64,000 nucleotides of DNA from Beaufortia kweichowensis (Eukaryota; Chordata; Actinopteri; Cypriniformes; Gastromyzontidae): the NCBI GenBank assembly GCA_019155185.1, contig CM032807.1, forward strand, positions 14,358,200-14,422,199, in the 5' to 3' direction. Below are positions 23,732-34,624 of the stretch, one piece after another (position 1 is the first letter of the stretch; each line of letters opens with the position of its first letter). Under the pieces are notes generated by a model. The model worked only from the letters and a program-made list of their open reading frames with translations, made no database searches and was not told the DNA's origin. The translations under genes were made by a program, and so were the position numbers.

Positions 23732-26700
23732 CTGAAGAAACAACAGAAATATTTAGACTTAATGAGCTTCTAGGATGATTTTGCTCATATTTGTGATCCA
23801 TGCTCTTGTATCAATTACTAATGCATATTAACTGGAATGTTAATCTGTTTTTAATGATTAAGTTTAACCACTAATGGAAGTAAATTCTTTTCTTCCATAT
23901 TCTTACTGTCTAATGTTGAGTAGGTGTTTTCATACCTGTTGCTCTGCATAAGTGTGTCCAGGTCATCTCCATACATATCCTTATCTGCACTCTTACTAGG
24001 CCTGTAAATGTTCTGTGCCATGTCTCTGCCACCTCTGAAGGGCTGATCGTACACATTATACATTTCATCCTCTCCACCAGCAAAACCACTGTCCATGCCC
24101 TGAAATAAACACATACACACACAGTTAGTTTCACATTTATAGTAAACAAGTTTCTTACACCAAACCTTTTGACCAATAAACTTACATGACTTCCATGTCA
24201 TGCTTTGCTAAAAACTAAATCATTTTGCCAAATGAAACAGAATATTTAGCAGAAGCATCATGGCTTCTGACAAAGATTTATGAAAGCAGGTGAAACACTA
24301 CAGGCGTCATCTGATCATTACAGCATCACTACCGGTTTTCGTGCATCAGAATTGTTTGGCTGCCACCCAGACTAAATAACTGTTGAAACAAAGCTTTATT
24401 ATTTTATTATCCCCCACTTAATGATCGTGTTTGGTTGATTAAGATGAAGGCACAGTACATGCACAGTACAAGTTGTACCATCTCCGCCTCATTTTGATCC
24501 AGAGTAACATGTGGGTAACAATATTACAGGGTAATAAAACCTTCCTCCATATTACAAGATAATAAAAGACTACGTTCTTCTTTAATCAAGTGTTCTCATG
24601 AATTACACACAATAAAACAAGTGGCATTATGTAAAAAAGGATTTCATAATGTCTAAAATAAATTAATTAATTTATAACTTTACGATAACATCTGGTTACT
24701 ATTGCAATTGTTTAGAGTATGTTAACTTCCTACTGTCTTTCTACTGCAGGATGTTGGATTTAAGATCAGAGGGATTTGGTTACCTTGCTTTGATTGAAGA
24801 GCCTCTGGTCGTACTGAGCCTCACTGGAGGTGCGAGGGTTTGGCTGACCCAGAGCGATGAGCTCGCTGATGTCTCTGTCCTGGTCTCTCTGCAGCTTAGA
24901 CCTGGAGGAACCAAAATCAAACTGACATCAGCTAAACCCACATATACACCACATAAAGACAGCCGGACACATCACGCTACATTACACAAACATCAGACTG
25001 AGGGCCCAGTATTGAGTCAGGAAACACTAAGCTATGAATAATTCAACTGCAGATTAAATGCATTTTAACAACTGTGGCAAGCAAAGTTTGGATACTTTTC
25101 AGTTCTTTTCACTAAAAGGTGCCAGATGCACAAATGAACACCAACGGGATTTACATGAACATCAGAAGAGTGAACTTGCACGTAATCATGAGTGTTAAAT
25201 TGAAAGCTTATGAATGATTGAGGTCACGAGTGTAAAGAAATGCATGTACCTCTTATCAGGGGCGGCTCTGGAGATGTTTCTGTCATGCTGACGTTCTTTC
25301 CTTCTGTCGTGACGGATCTCATCACGTTCTCTGACCTCCGTCTCCTCGCCACCTAAGAGAACACAGACATAAAACAGAGAAATTTTAATAGTCAACTCAA
25401 CTGAACCAGTTATAGGTTGTTCTTTGAATAGTAATATAAGCCATAAATTACAGACTAGGTATACAAATTTTGCTTCCAAACAGTAAATAGGCTATTCCTC
25501 TGTTTGCATACCTTTGTCGCCATGTGCTTTGATACCAGCTCTCCTGTCTCTGGCCATCTTAGCCAGCTCTCGCAACTTCTCCTCTTTCTTTTCCTTCTCT
25601 TTTTGTGCCACCTTCTTTTCCACCTGAGCTCTCATTTCTACAGCTTCTCTGGCCTGTGCACATCACAACAACAAAAACATCAAGAAACAAGAATGTGAAC
25701 AAAAAATACCTCTTCCAAAAATGATTTCAAGTCACTGATGCATTAAACCTTTTACACAATAGTAATTGACTTAGGATCAGTGGAATCTGTAGTGTGTATT
25801 GTGTTCTATAGAGTAAATAGTGCTGACAGATCCTGATATCCTGTTTTAGTCCAAGTCAGTAAACTAAGCATGCCGAAAAGTTGAATGCGTTCATCAAGCA
25901 AAGGTTTACCTTTCTGTCTGCTATGTACAAAGCCTCAGCCAGCTTGGCAAAGTTCTCATTGATGTGAACGGTTTGCAAGCCTCGTCCATCAGCCGCCAAC
26001 CGCTTGTCCAGCGGAATGGTGTAACCCTGAGATGCATCATTGAGAGATTTGAGAAAGCAAGTAATAGCAACATTGTCAATATTTGACACCAAGAGAATAA
26101 ACAGCTAAATAATAGATGGATGAAAGGTCAATGTTACCTTTGCGTTCTTCCAGTTGGAAATGCAGGGAGGAATCTTCCACTCCTGCTGTTCTTTCACCGT
26201 CATCTGAAGAGAGGAAAAACAAGGTCAAAGAGCTGTTATGTTCTTAGAAATGGTCTTCAGAAAGGTTTCAGTGGGCTCTAAGAGTAAACAAAGCCAGTGT
26301 TCAGATCGATAGTTAGCAAAGCCAGAACGTTAGTATTTCCCACCTTTCTGCTTGGAGAGTGCATGACAGGAGCAGGAGGAGATGGAGGTCCACGGGGAAT
26401 CTTCTTATTGATTCTGTTAGGAAAGCAAAACAATTAATTTCTTGACAGTTGTCCATGCAGTTTTCAATCTTTTAGATATGGTGTTAAATTTAAAGAGTTT
26501 TTTTACATACTTGAAACGTGGAGGTTCCATGGGATCTTTCTGCATTTCCACCATACGGATGACCCGTTGTTTGGCTCCAGAGTTAAACGCGAGTCCTTGC
26601 TGGGAGGGTGTGTACCTTTAAGACATATACAGATATTTTTTTTTAACATTGTGAACACTCAACAACAACTGCTCTCAACATCCTCTCATGCACGATCATA

Positions 26701-29398
26701 AGAAATTAATGTATTTTATTCACTTAAACCTTGAGTATACCTTTAAACACCTAATTTAAGAGCATCATTGATCACTGCAACTGCTCTTACCGTATGTACT
26801 GCGCTGGGGCTTGTTTGTCAGCGGCTCGTACAGGCATGGCTGCCGCAATTTTCTGTGAAACCTGTTTAGTCAGAGCCTCTCTGGTCTTCTCTGTAAGCTA
26901 CAGCAAAAGAAAATAGAAAGAAAAAAAACATGAAAGAATGCATACATTACTAATAACATGAAAACACTGATGCAATAATATTTTGTTAAAAAGTACTTGA
27001 AGGCTAGATGCTATCGCAATCTTTTAACACTTAGTTGTGGCGCTCTAGTTTAAAGTCTAGTCAAACCAGACTAGGTAAACTCACCTCTCTCACTGCCTCT
27101 TCATCTGGTCTCTGCAACTCAGGAGCTTCATCATTTAACACTTCCTTAGGAAGCATGTCTGTGTATTTACTGAAGATGACCTATAAAAAAACAAAAGGAT
27201 GAGAACACATTCTCTCAGACATTAAAGATGTGAGACACAAAAATATGAAGAATTCAACAGCACATGAAGATAAAGCACCTTGTTCTTGCCTTGACCCTGC
27301 CTGGCAATGGCATCATATTTAATCTTGCCCTCAGCATCCACCTGGACGGCCAGAGCATTGGAGGTCCTTTTCTTCCTGCCCATTTCCAGAGGATACTGGG
27401 CCACATGAACCTCTGGAAAGGCTCCTCCATCTCCAAAGTCCTTTAAAAAGAGAGCATAATAATCAAGACATGCAAAACAACACAAAGCATGATTTAATAA
27501 TGAAGTATACATTGTAGACTTGTTTACTCAAGCTTTTACACAACAACAGTGTAGTGAACAGAAAATTTAAAAACGTTGTTAAAACAATTCACACGGATCT
27601 GTGAAAACAACCAAAGCGCTATATTACGCATGCAAAAACAGTGGTTGGTGATGTCATTTTTTAAAACAAAAAACCCACGCACATAAGCATATCCAGGTTT
27701 AACCCAAAAGCTCATATTAATAGACTTTGATGCCATATAAGTGTGTTTAGAATTTGACGTATGGAAATATTGTGTCCGCTAGTGTTGCAGTAAATCAACT
27801 TTTTGCTTGAGATACATTAATAACAGGGTTTGAAATTTTTCACTCACCAGCCAATTTGGCTACAATTTGTTTATTTACTGGCCATTCAGAACTTCTACTA
27901 GCCAAAAAAGAGAAATAAACAAGAGTAATTAGAAGTTACAGCTTATATTTAAATATATTTATTATAAAATCATTATTTCATATTATTTAATATATTCTGA
28001 TCATTAAAAATATTTCACTTTGTTTTTCATTGAACTTTTGCGTATGTTTTTTAACAAATCCAACAATGAAAATTTCCAGGGTTTAAATATGATGATACCT
28101 TCTTCATTTGAACCGTAGTGTTTACATTAGTTCAACTTTGAAGATAAGACCGACAAGTAGCAATGATGCATGCTGCCGCTTTCTGTCGTCTTTCTCCTCA
28201 ATCACTTACATTAAAGAAATGCATTTGGCGGGCATTAATTTCAAACCCTGATTAATAAATATGTTGAGTAGCACAATCAGATATCTCATTTCGGTAAGCG
28301 GATCACAAATGTTCTAAACATAGGTGTAAACAGGATCCAAAATGTTTATTTTAAGCAAAGCACTAAAAGTACACTGAAAGAAGGTAAAAGCACAAGGCTT
28401 TTGTAATGAAAATGGTAATGCTTCCTCAAGCGTCCCAGAAAACAGAAAGACAGCATTAACAGTATGCATTACAACGCTGGTTTCAGTCAAGTGTGAAATA
28501 GCAAATAGATTGGAAACGACGTATAAATGCACAAATCTTTACGGATTGTCTCAAGTTTGACAGACATGACGCAGGATTTTAACAGGACTAGTGTCCCAGT
28601 ACCTCCAGTAAGCGTGGCACCCATGATTTTCTGCACCCGTATGGAGGGGGTTCCCTGCGGGTGGAGACTAAAGCCGTTGATCTCTGAGCACGAGCTCTCT
28701 CTTCTGCCTCAAGCTGATCTTGAGACAGCTGGGTGGGTGCAGGAAGAAAACTACAGAAAGAGAGAAAATGATATATGGGGTGTCAACTGGAATATCACAA
28801 ATATTACAAGCTTTTAAACGTAACCCCTATAACATTCATCCGTAAGAAGTCTCAGACTGGTGTGAATAAATGACAACAAAATTTTAATTCAGAAGAAAAG
28901 TAACTTTATTTCACATTTTCCTGTCATTCAGAAGTAATGAGTTGAGATGTTATTTGTTTAATACAACAGCATTTTAAGAAAACACATCCGTTAAAACCAA
29001 TACGACGTAGAAAACTTATCTACATCCAGGGATGGTTGGTTATATGTGTGTATTTAGCCACATTTTAAAAACCGTTAACTGCAATATCGTGTAAAAATGT
29101 AAGTAAAGCGCATCTGTTTCGTGAATTTGTTGTTTATTGCGGTCAGAAGTGTATTTTACTTCCTTTCATGTGGATGTAGCATTAGCCTCTTAGCATTCAC
29201 TGCAATACAAAGAGCACAACACCGCAGGCCTCGACGGGTCAAACAACGCTTCACAGTTAATAAATACCGTACACTATCGATACACATCATACAAAGGATA
29301 TATAAACATTAAAAACACCTTTCAGTAGTGTTTTAATGCAAGAGTGAATGAGTAAAATCCCACAAACAGTTTCAGCGCACTTACCTCGCCAGCGACAT
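23539..29398 (-). CDS. snw1: SNW domain-containing protein 1 (snw1/SKIP), 14 coding exons, complete
   Basis: Nuclear cofactor; known of the family (SKIP, yeast Prp45): part of the activated spliceosome and a transcription coregulator in nuclear-receptor, Notch and TGF-beta signalling. Coding exons in order: 29385-29398, 28603-28750, 27279-27440, 27085-27180, 26791-26897, 26511-26615, 26344-26413, 26138-26203, 25910-26026, 25512-25653, 25250-25352, 24784-24901, 23936-24099, 23539-23731. They join in phase to 534 aa (human 536). Seen: N-terminus SFLPAPTQLSQDQLEAEER, the proline block IPRGPPSPPAP, the SNWKN signature at about 250-254, a long charged helical stretch (about 296-377) and a C-terminal basic end EKKRRKE, a likely nuclear signal. 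Near-identical to human across most exons, so identity is very secure. Confidence 0.98.
23936..24099 (-). CDS. snw1: snw1 coding exon 13
   Basis: Residues 417-471: GMDSGFAGGEDEMYNVYDQP and DMYGDDLDTLMQSN. Confidence 0.96.
24100..24783 (-). other. snw1 intron 12, nothing notable
   Basis: AT-rich intron sequence; no exon or clear repeat recognised. Confidence 0.6.
24784..24901 (-). CDS. snw1: snw1 coding exon 12
   Basis: Residues about 377-416: SKLQRDQDRDISELIALGQP and NPRTSSEAQYDQRLFNQSK. Confidence 0.96.
25250..25352 (-). CDS. snw1: snw1 coding exon 11
   Basis: Residues about 343-377: EVRERDEIRHDRRKERQHDR and NISRAAPDKR. Confidence 0.96.
25512..25653 (-). CDS. snw1: snw1 coding exon 10
   Basis: Residues 296-343: AREAVEMRAQVEKKVAQKEK onward, a charged Lys/Glu-rich helical region. 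Confidence 0.96.
25910..26026 (-). CDS. snw1: snw1 coding exon 9
   Basis: Residues 257-295: GYTIPLDKRLAADGRGLQTV and HINENFAKLAEALYIADRK, essentially invariant in vertebrates. Confidence 0.97.
26138..26203 (-). CDS. snw1: snw1 coding exon 8 (SNWKN signature)
   Basis: Residues 235-256: MTVKEQQEWKIPPCISNWKN. It contains the SNW signature that names the family. Confidence 0.98.
26344..26413 (-). CDS. snw1: snw1 coding exon 7
   Basis: Residues 211-234: INKKIPRGPPSPPAPVMHSP then SRK. The proline-rich linker is conserved in the family. Confidence 0.97.
26511..26615 (-). CDS. snw1: snw1 coding exon 6 (start of SNW domain)
   Basis: Residues about 176-211: YTPSQQGLAFNSGAKQRVIR and MVEMQKDPMEPPRFK. 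Confidence 0.97.
26791..26897 (-). CDS. snw1: snw1 coding exon 5
   Basis: Residues 141-176: LTEKTREALTKQVSQKIAAA and MPVRAADKQAPAQYIR. Confidence 0.96.
27085..27180 (-). CDS. snw1: snw1 coding exon 4
   Basis: Residues 109-140: VIFSKYTDMLPKEVLNDEAP and LQRPDEEAVRE. Confidence 0.96.
27279..27440 (-). CDS. snw1: snw1 coding exon 3
   Basis: Residues 55-108: DFGDGGAFPEVHVAQYPLEM and KYDAIARQGQGKNK. Phase 0 at both ends. Confidence 0.97.
27824..28250. mobile_element. hAT-type non-autonomous element with perfect 8-bp target duplication
   Basis: 427 bp in snw1 intron 2. The ends are CAGGGTTTGAAATT and its exact inverse (14 bp). It is flanked on both sides by ATTAATAA (27816-27823 and 28251-28258). 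The CAGGG-type end and 8-bp duplication are hallmarks of the hAT superfamily. No transposase frame inside, so it is non-autonomous. Confidence 0.9.
28603..28750 (-). CDS. snw1: snw1 coding exon 2
   Basis: Residues 5-54, FLPAPTQLSQDQLEAEER to SWVPRLLE. The acceptor TTTCTGTAG is preferred over the internal CACCCAG, which would lose FLPAPTQ and break phase. Confidence 0.95.
28751..29384 (-). other. snw1 intron 1, nothing notable
   Basis: About 630 bp separating the 14-nt first coding exon from exon 2. No other exon or repeat recognised. Confidence 0.6.
29385..29398 (-). CDS. snw1: snw1 coding exon 1 (14 nt)
   Basis: Encodes ATG TCG CTG GCG AG before the donor GTAAGT. Too short to be seen as an open frame; fixed by the phase needed for exon 2 and by the match to the family N-terminus. 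Confidence 0.9.
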
Positions 29399-29460
29399 CT
29401 TTACCAATGCTGCACGACGTGACGTCACGTTACTAAAATAACGTCTCGCGATGTTTGGAA
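29399..29460 (-). promoter_or_regulatory. snw1 TATA-less promoter with CRE and TCTCGCGA motifs
   Basis: TGACGTCA at 29420-29427 and TCTCGCGA at 29444-29451, 22 to 53 bp upstream of the ATG, in a CpG-rich patch. Both motif types are typical of vertebrate housekeeping promoters. The transcription start must be very close to the ATG. Confidence 0.6.
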
Positions 29461-31480
29461 TGACACTTCTCTGATAAAAAAGAAATATCGAAGACACTAT
29501 AGATTTGAGCTAATTTCATCTCATTCATGTGTAGGAGAAATAATTAAAACATTAAAGAGATCTTTTTTGTGATTTGTCTTTCTTATGGGTCTTCTAATAT
29601 TATCTTTTATGATTGTTTTATGATTACAATACTGAATAAATTATATTTATAACAAAATGTCTGCGACTGAAGTATTGTTTAAATGTTTTTAAGAGACATG
29701 CATACACACATTAATTTACCACCTTTGTTTTCAATAAATTATTCACTGAATTATTGGCATGTTTGGTAGATTTTCTCTGGCCCATTTAAGCTAATAAAGT
29801 GACCCATTTTACCTGATGGTATGCTTGTCTTCTAGGGAGACTTTTATCATATTAATTGCTGTGGAACAAAAACTATATTTTATATAAACATGTTATATAG
29901 AGTGATATAGAAAACCTGCCATAACATAAAAACACTTTTTGTTTGTTGTGTCTAGATTTTTAGGTAGATTTTTAGACTATTATGACATTCCTATAATGGA
30001 ACAGAGACCATAAGTATACATGCTATGATATAATAGGACAACAACACAAAATGTTAGAGATGTTAAAACATTATTAAAGATACAATATAATATTATATAT
30101 TAAAATATAGTATTGTAAATAATATTATAAACACAACCATTATTAAGTCTGTTTGTGGCATCACACACATAAATAAATAAAATAATAAATAAATAAAATA
30201 AATAAATACTGTAAAAATAAAGACTGGGCATAATAAAGACCACACATTGTCTCCTGGATCATATTTCAATGTGCCACCATGTCATCCATGTGCTTTTGAT
30301 AGATAAAAACATTACATAAATATTTAACTGCATCCACAGTGGTTTGCCTTTGTATGTAGCATCATCTACAGTATGAGCATCATCTCATTTGGTTGCCAAA
30401 TCTGTAAAAGCAAACAGCTCTTTGTAAAACAGTGTTATGTCTTTTACATGGTATTTCACAAACAGTAAAGAATGTGTGTTAGCAATTTAACTACAGTATA
30501 ATCAGGTCTTGGAAATCACCCAGCAGCATGTTGTTATTAAATGCATGTTTGCTTCCTAAAACCTACCTAAAAATATTGAGGTTTATCTCAGAAAGAGGGT
30601 TACTACAGCTGTAAAACAGTTTAAAAACATAAACAGCGTTGTTACATCACCTCCAAGATGGATATATATCCATCTTCATGTAAATCTTTCGGAAAATTTC
30701 ACTGGTTGAGGATGACAGATCGAGTGCTACTTTACAGGGCTGGCAAGCTTGTGTAGCCTTTGAATACCGATGTGTGTGACTCCAAAACCCTATGTTAACA
30801 CTGAGCAATGAGGCAGTTGAGCCAAAGAAGACAGTTACCATTATCTCAGCAAAATAGCCACAGGGGACTCCTCCAGCCATGCCCGTGTCAGTTCCTCTTT
30901 ACAATTACCCATGTATTCTGCCCTTTGGTATGAAGCGTTCTTCTTAGACAGATGACTTTGATTTTCCAACACTCAAATGTGACCATTATTGCACAACATG
31001 CATTGTACCAAGAGTGAACTACACTACCCTGGTGAAAAGACCAACACAGATTTGACAGTTTTCACACGTTTCTGCTAAGTTTGCTGACACTGCAGTGTGA
31101 ATGCTGTGACATTAATACAGCCGCTGAAATAAATATGTGCTACTTATGCATGCAAAGTCAAACAGGCCTCAGAGACAGAACGAGGACATATTCTATTCTC
31201 GGTGTGTCCTGTTGCAAACCTCACGGTCAACAGAAGAAACAAACCTAAACCAGTCACTTCATGCAGGGTGTGTAGTTTAAAACGTGTAAAATGCACAACT
31301 CGCTGCAAAGTTCAGTGTCTCTGTAGAATGAAAACAGCAGATTGCATGCTCTGCTGTGTTTAGCGACACCGAGCTGTTGATTTGTGACGAGCGAGCGCTC
31401 TAACCTTGAGCATGCTGCAGTGTGTTCTCCTAGGACTGAGCAGTCTGTCATTCTCATGAGAGACACCAAGTTATTAATGT
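29461..31480. other. intergenic, no gene seen
   Basis: AT-rich; about 30165-30215 is AAAT/AAT simple sequence. The minus-strand open frame at 30647-30880 has no domain. Confidence 0.55.
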
Positions 31481-31487
31481 GACAGTG

Positions 31488-31584
31488 GATAAAAGGACGT
31501 GTCAGCTGAGATCAATCACACAGCCTCGGCAGGGATAAGCACACTTTTAATAGACCCAATCATCTTCAGACCACGTCCTCAGAG
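31488..31584 (+). promoter_or_regulatory. candidate promoter and 5' non-coding exon
   Basis: GATAAAAGG at 31488-31496 resembles a TATA box. About 90 bp downstream TCAGAG/GTAAGG at 31579-31590 is a strong splice donor. The intervening sequence is less AT-rich than its surroundings. A first exon of a plus-strand transcript is inferred; no partner exon was found. Confidence 0.3.
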
Positions 31585-31918
31585 GTAAGGCCAAGCTCAG
31601 GAACTTTCTCCTTTGATGGAAATGATCCTCTTTTAGAGTTTACCAGACTGCCATGTACTTATCAGATTTAGTTAATTGAGGCTTTATGGGTTATGCATTG
31701 ACATAACATGCCCGGGTGAAGAATAAAAATGTCAATAGGTTATTATATCTTACAAATGCAAGTAATCATTACTGAATTTAAAGTAAATTAGTGATTAGAC
31801 AAACTGGTGGTTCACGCGGGAATTACAAGGGGTTCGTGAGTTGAGAAACAATTAATTACAATTAAATCATAATGTTAACAAACTTGATTAAAATTAAAAA
31901 ATGTAAACACTTTGTAGT

Positions 31919-31987
31919 TGTAGTGTTGTCTAATGCAGATTAAACAAAAAAACCTTTTTTGTTTAATCTGCATTAGACAACACTACA
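31919..31987. repeat. perfect palindrome, 33-bp arms, 3-bp spacer
   Basis: Arms 31919-31951 and 31955-31987 are exact inverses around the spacer ACC. The arm core is TAGTGTTGTCTAATGCAGAT. Confidence 0.95.
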
Positions 31988-32289
31988 GTATATTGGAAAA
32001 CTGAGAACTTATGCAGTAATGAAAGAAAATGACCAGATGAAGGTGCAATAACAGGTAATAATTCCAGTAAAATACTACTAATACAAACTTTGAAATGGAT
32101 ACAAATGTTTTTCAATTGAAACATTCAAATCTGCTATTAAATTATTGAAATATTTAATAAAACATTTAGGGGATACTTCAAGTAAAAAAAAATTAGGTCA
32201 AGGCGGTTCAGCTAACAAAAAAGTATGAAAACTCATAGATTAGAATGACAAGAAAAAAACATAAAAAGGGGAAACATACTTTGTTAATT

Positions 32290-32616
32290 TTTAAATGCAC
32301 AAACCAGAAGCAATAATACCCAACAAATGGAGAAGAGATGACTCTTAAAAGAACATAAAATAGTTATTTTAATTTAATTTTTATGTGCACAAGGACCATG
32401 TAACAGTCCATAGACTGTTATGAATGTAATAATTATGAAAACACCACTTTACCTGACTATGAAAAATCATGATTTAAACACAAAAATGTGCTGTAAAAAT
32501 GTTTAGAAAGACCTATTTTAAGTATTTAAACAACCAAATAATGACATCTGAGCTATCAGTATGATGAAAACCTTAGATAAAACATGCTAAGGTTGACACT
32601 TTCACAGAATTGCCCA
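32290..32616 (+). repeat. interspersed repeat, GGGCAATTC family, copy 3
   Basis: Shares GCAATAATACCCAACAAATG, ACATAAAATAGT, ACTATGAAAAA and ATTTAAACAACCAAATAATG with the copy at 54563, and ends ACAGAATTGCCC, the inverse of the GGGCAATTC start. The left end is missing. Confidence 0.7.
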
Positions 32617-33085
32617 CTGAATAAAACATATAGTTTTCATTTATTAGTTTTAGCTGTTCCATACATTGCACCTTTTACATTGCATTGAAATAACTACAAA
32701 ATCATTAATTACCATCGACAACAGTAATCCATCATGCTGGAAATCAGCACACCCTTTATGATGTCACAACTTGGCAACTTATGTTATCTAGATTGTGTAG
32801 TTTCCTAAATGACTTTACTTAATTGTTCACATGCTTGTGACTTGTAATTATATATTTGATCCACCTGAAGACAGCACACATTACTGTGACACAGTGACAT
32901 TATTGCCAAAGTCCCTTAAAGAAACTGATCTCACTTCTGGGCTATACTTGCAATACTTCTGGGCAGCAATTTCAGTCATGCGAAACCAAGTCTTATCTAC
33001 TTCAGTAAGCGAAGACTGATCCCTAAAATTGCTTGCTAAGTTAGTAATAAAACAACATATTTAGAAATGATCATTCCCCTTTATG

Positions 33086-33230
33086 TCTTTCTTCTGTAGA
33101 ACACAAAAGAAGATATTTTAAAGAACACTGGTAACTAAACAACATTAGCCCTATTGACTTCCATTGTATTGACACAAAACCACTTTTTTCAAAATATCTT
33201 TGTGTTCCACAAAAGAAAGAAAGTAATTAA
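33086..33230. repeat. fragment of GGGATAGTTCACCC-type element
   Basis: TCTTTCTTCTGTAGAACACA, AAAGAAGATATTTT and TTGACTTCCATTGTATT match internal parts of the element at 34335-34620. Confidence 0.6.
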
Positions 33231-34334
33231 TGATTGTTTTTTTACTGCAAGGTGACACTTCTATATCTTTAAAGCAGTCAAAGTGAGCAATGGGGCTTAG
33301 TGAGTAGTGCGTGTGCTCTGACATTTTAGTTTATTATGGTAGTGATTTGAAAGATTATTATTAAAAGCACTTCCTCTGATAGAAAGAGTGTCCTGACCCC
33401 CTTACTTTAAACTCCTTCTGGTATAAACTTGACCTTATAAATTTCTCATATCACTTAATGAAGCTTCATTGACCTCATTTAACATTACTTCAGCGCACAT
33501 GTGTTGCCTAAGCATTTCTCCTTCAGTCTAAATGGTTTGAAAGTAAATTTTGTACAGGCCACACAGTTCCTGTACGTCAGCTCTGATTAATTTCTCATTG
33601 ATTCACAGGTAAACGCTCCAAGGCTTTAGATTGGAAAGAGATGAATGGAGAATAGAGTGTTAAAACTGGGTCAGATGTGAAGCCTGGGGAGCATTTTACA
33701 AAGTGCTAAGAGTATGCCAGCAGGTATAGCCGCACACCCGCACCCAGTGGAAGACTATTTAAAACAAACCTTGAAGAAACAAAAAATGTTTTTTTTTAGC
33801 ATTACAAAGCTTTATATAGTGGTCCTTGAACAACTAGATAGAATGAGGGATGTCCAAGGGTGCTTATAAGAACAAAAAACATTACATATTACATTATATT
33901 ACATTTACTTTTATTTTATTCTGCCACAGAAAAGTTTTTGATGACTTCAGCAGACATTTCATATGAGATGCAGGTCAGTCACGCTCTCCCTCTCTGTCTG
34001 CTGCATTTTACATAATTTACATAAGCAGTCCAGGTCATCTAGTTATAATTCATGTTTTTGAATTAGTAAATAGGTTGCATCTTTTGAACTAGCAACAACA
34101 TGTCCAGCATCATTGGCCTCAGAAAGTAGCACTGCTCACAAGAGAGAACATTATTTTCCTTACATATTTACACATTTTAAATGGTCTGTTGATTTGTTTT
34201 ATAAAAGCAATATCGCTCACATTTTGCTCTTATGGTCATATATCAACCCATTGGTCCTGGCCCGAATTACAGTCATGCTGATATACAGGATAGTATGTCC
34301 ATAATGCACCCTTGATCAGATATCTAGTATTGCT

Positions 34335-34620
34335 TTAAAGGGATAGTTCACCCAAAAATAAAAATGATGTCATAATTTGTTCACCCTTATGTCATTCAAA
34401 CCCTGTATATGAGTCTTTCTTTTGTGGAACACGAAAGAAGATATTTTGCAAAACGCTGGTTACCGGCACCCATTGACTTCCATTATACCTTGTGTCCATA
34501 CTATGAAAGTGAATGAGTGCCGGTGTTCTGCTGAAACAAGAAAGTCATACAGGTTTGACATGACATGAGAGTGAGTAAATAATAAAAGAATTTTTATTTT
34601 TGGGTGAACTATCCCTTTAA
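34335..34620. mobile_element. MITE with 31-bp terminal inverted repeats (TTAAAGGGATAGTTCACCC)
   Basis: 286 bp. The two ends are exact inverses for about 31 bp, starting TTAAAGGGATAGTTCACCC. TTAA at both ends could be the target duplication or part of the repeat. The sequence type is very common in cyprinid genomes as I remember it. The intact ends suggest a fairly young copy. Confidence 0.85.
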
Positions 34621-34624
34621 TATA

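Larger units (their letters stand above)
31585..34334. other. intergenic, repeats only
   Basis: Holds the palindrome at 31919-31987, a GGGCAATTC-family copy at about 32290-32616 and a fragment of the GGGATAGTTCACCC family at about 33086-33230. No coding exon recognised. Confidence 0.55.

Noticed and set aside
30647..30880. 77-codon minus-strand open frame starting MAGGVPCGYF
   Set aside because: No family resemblance, no splice partners, lies in the desert.
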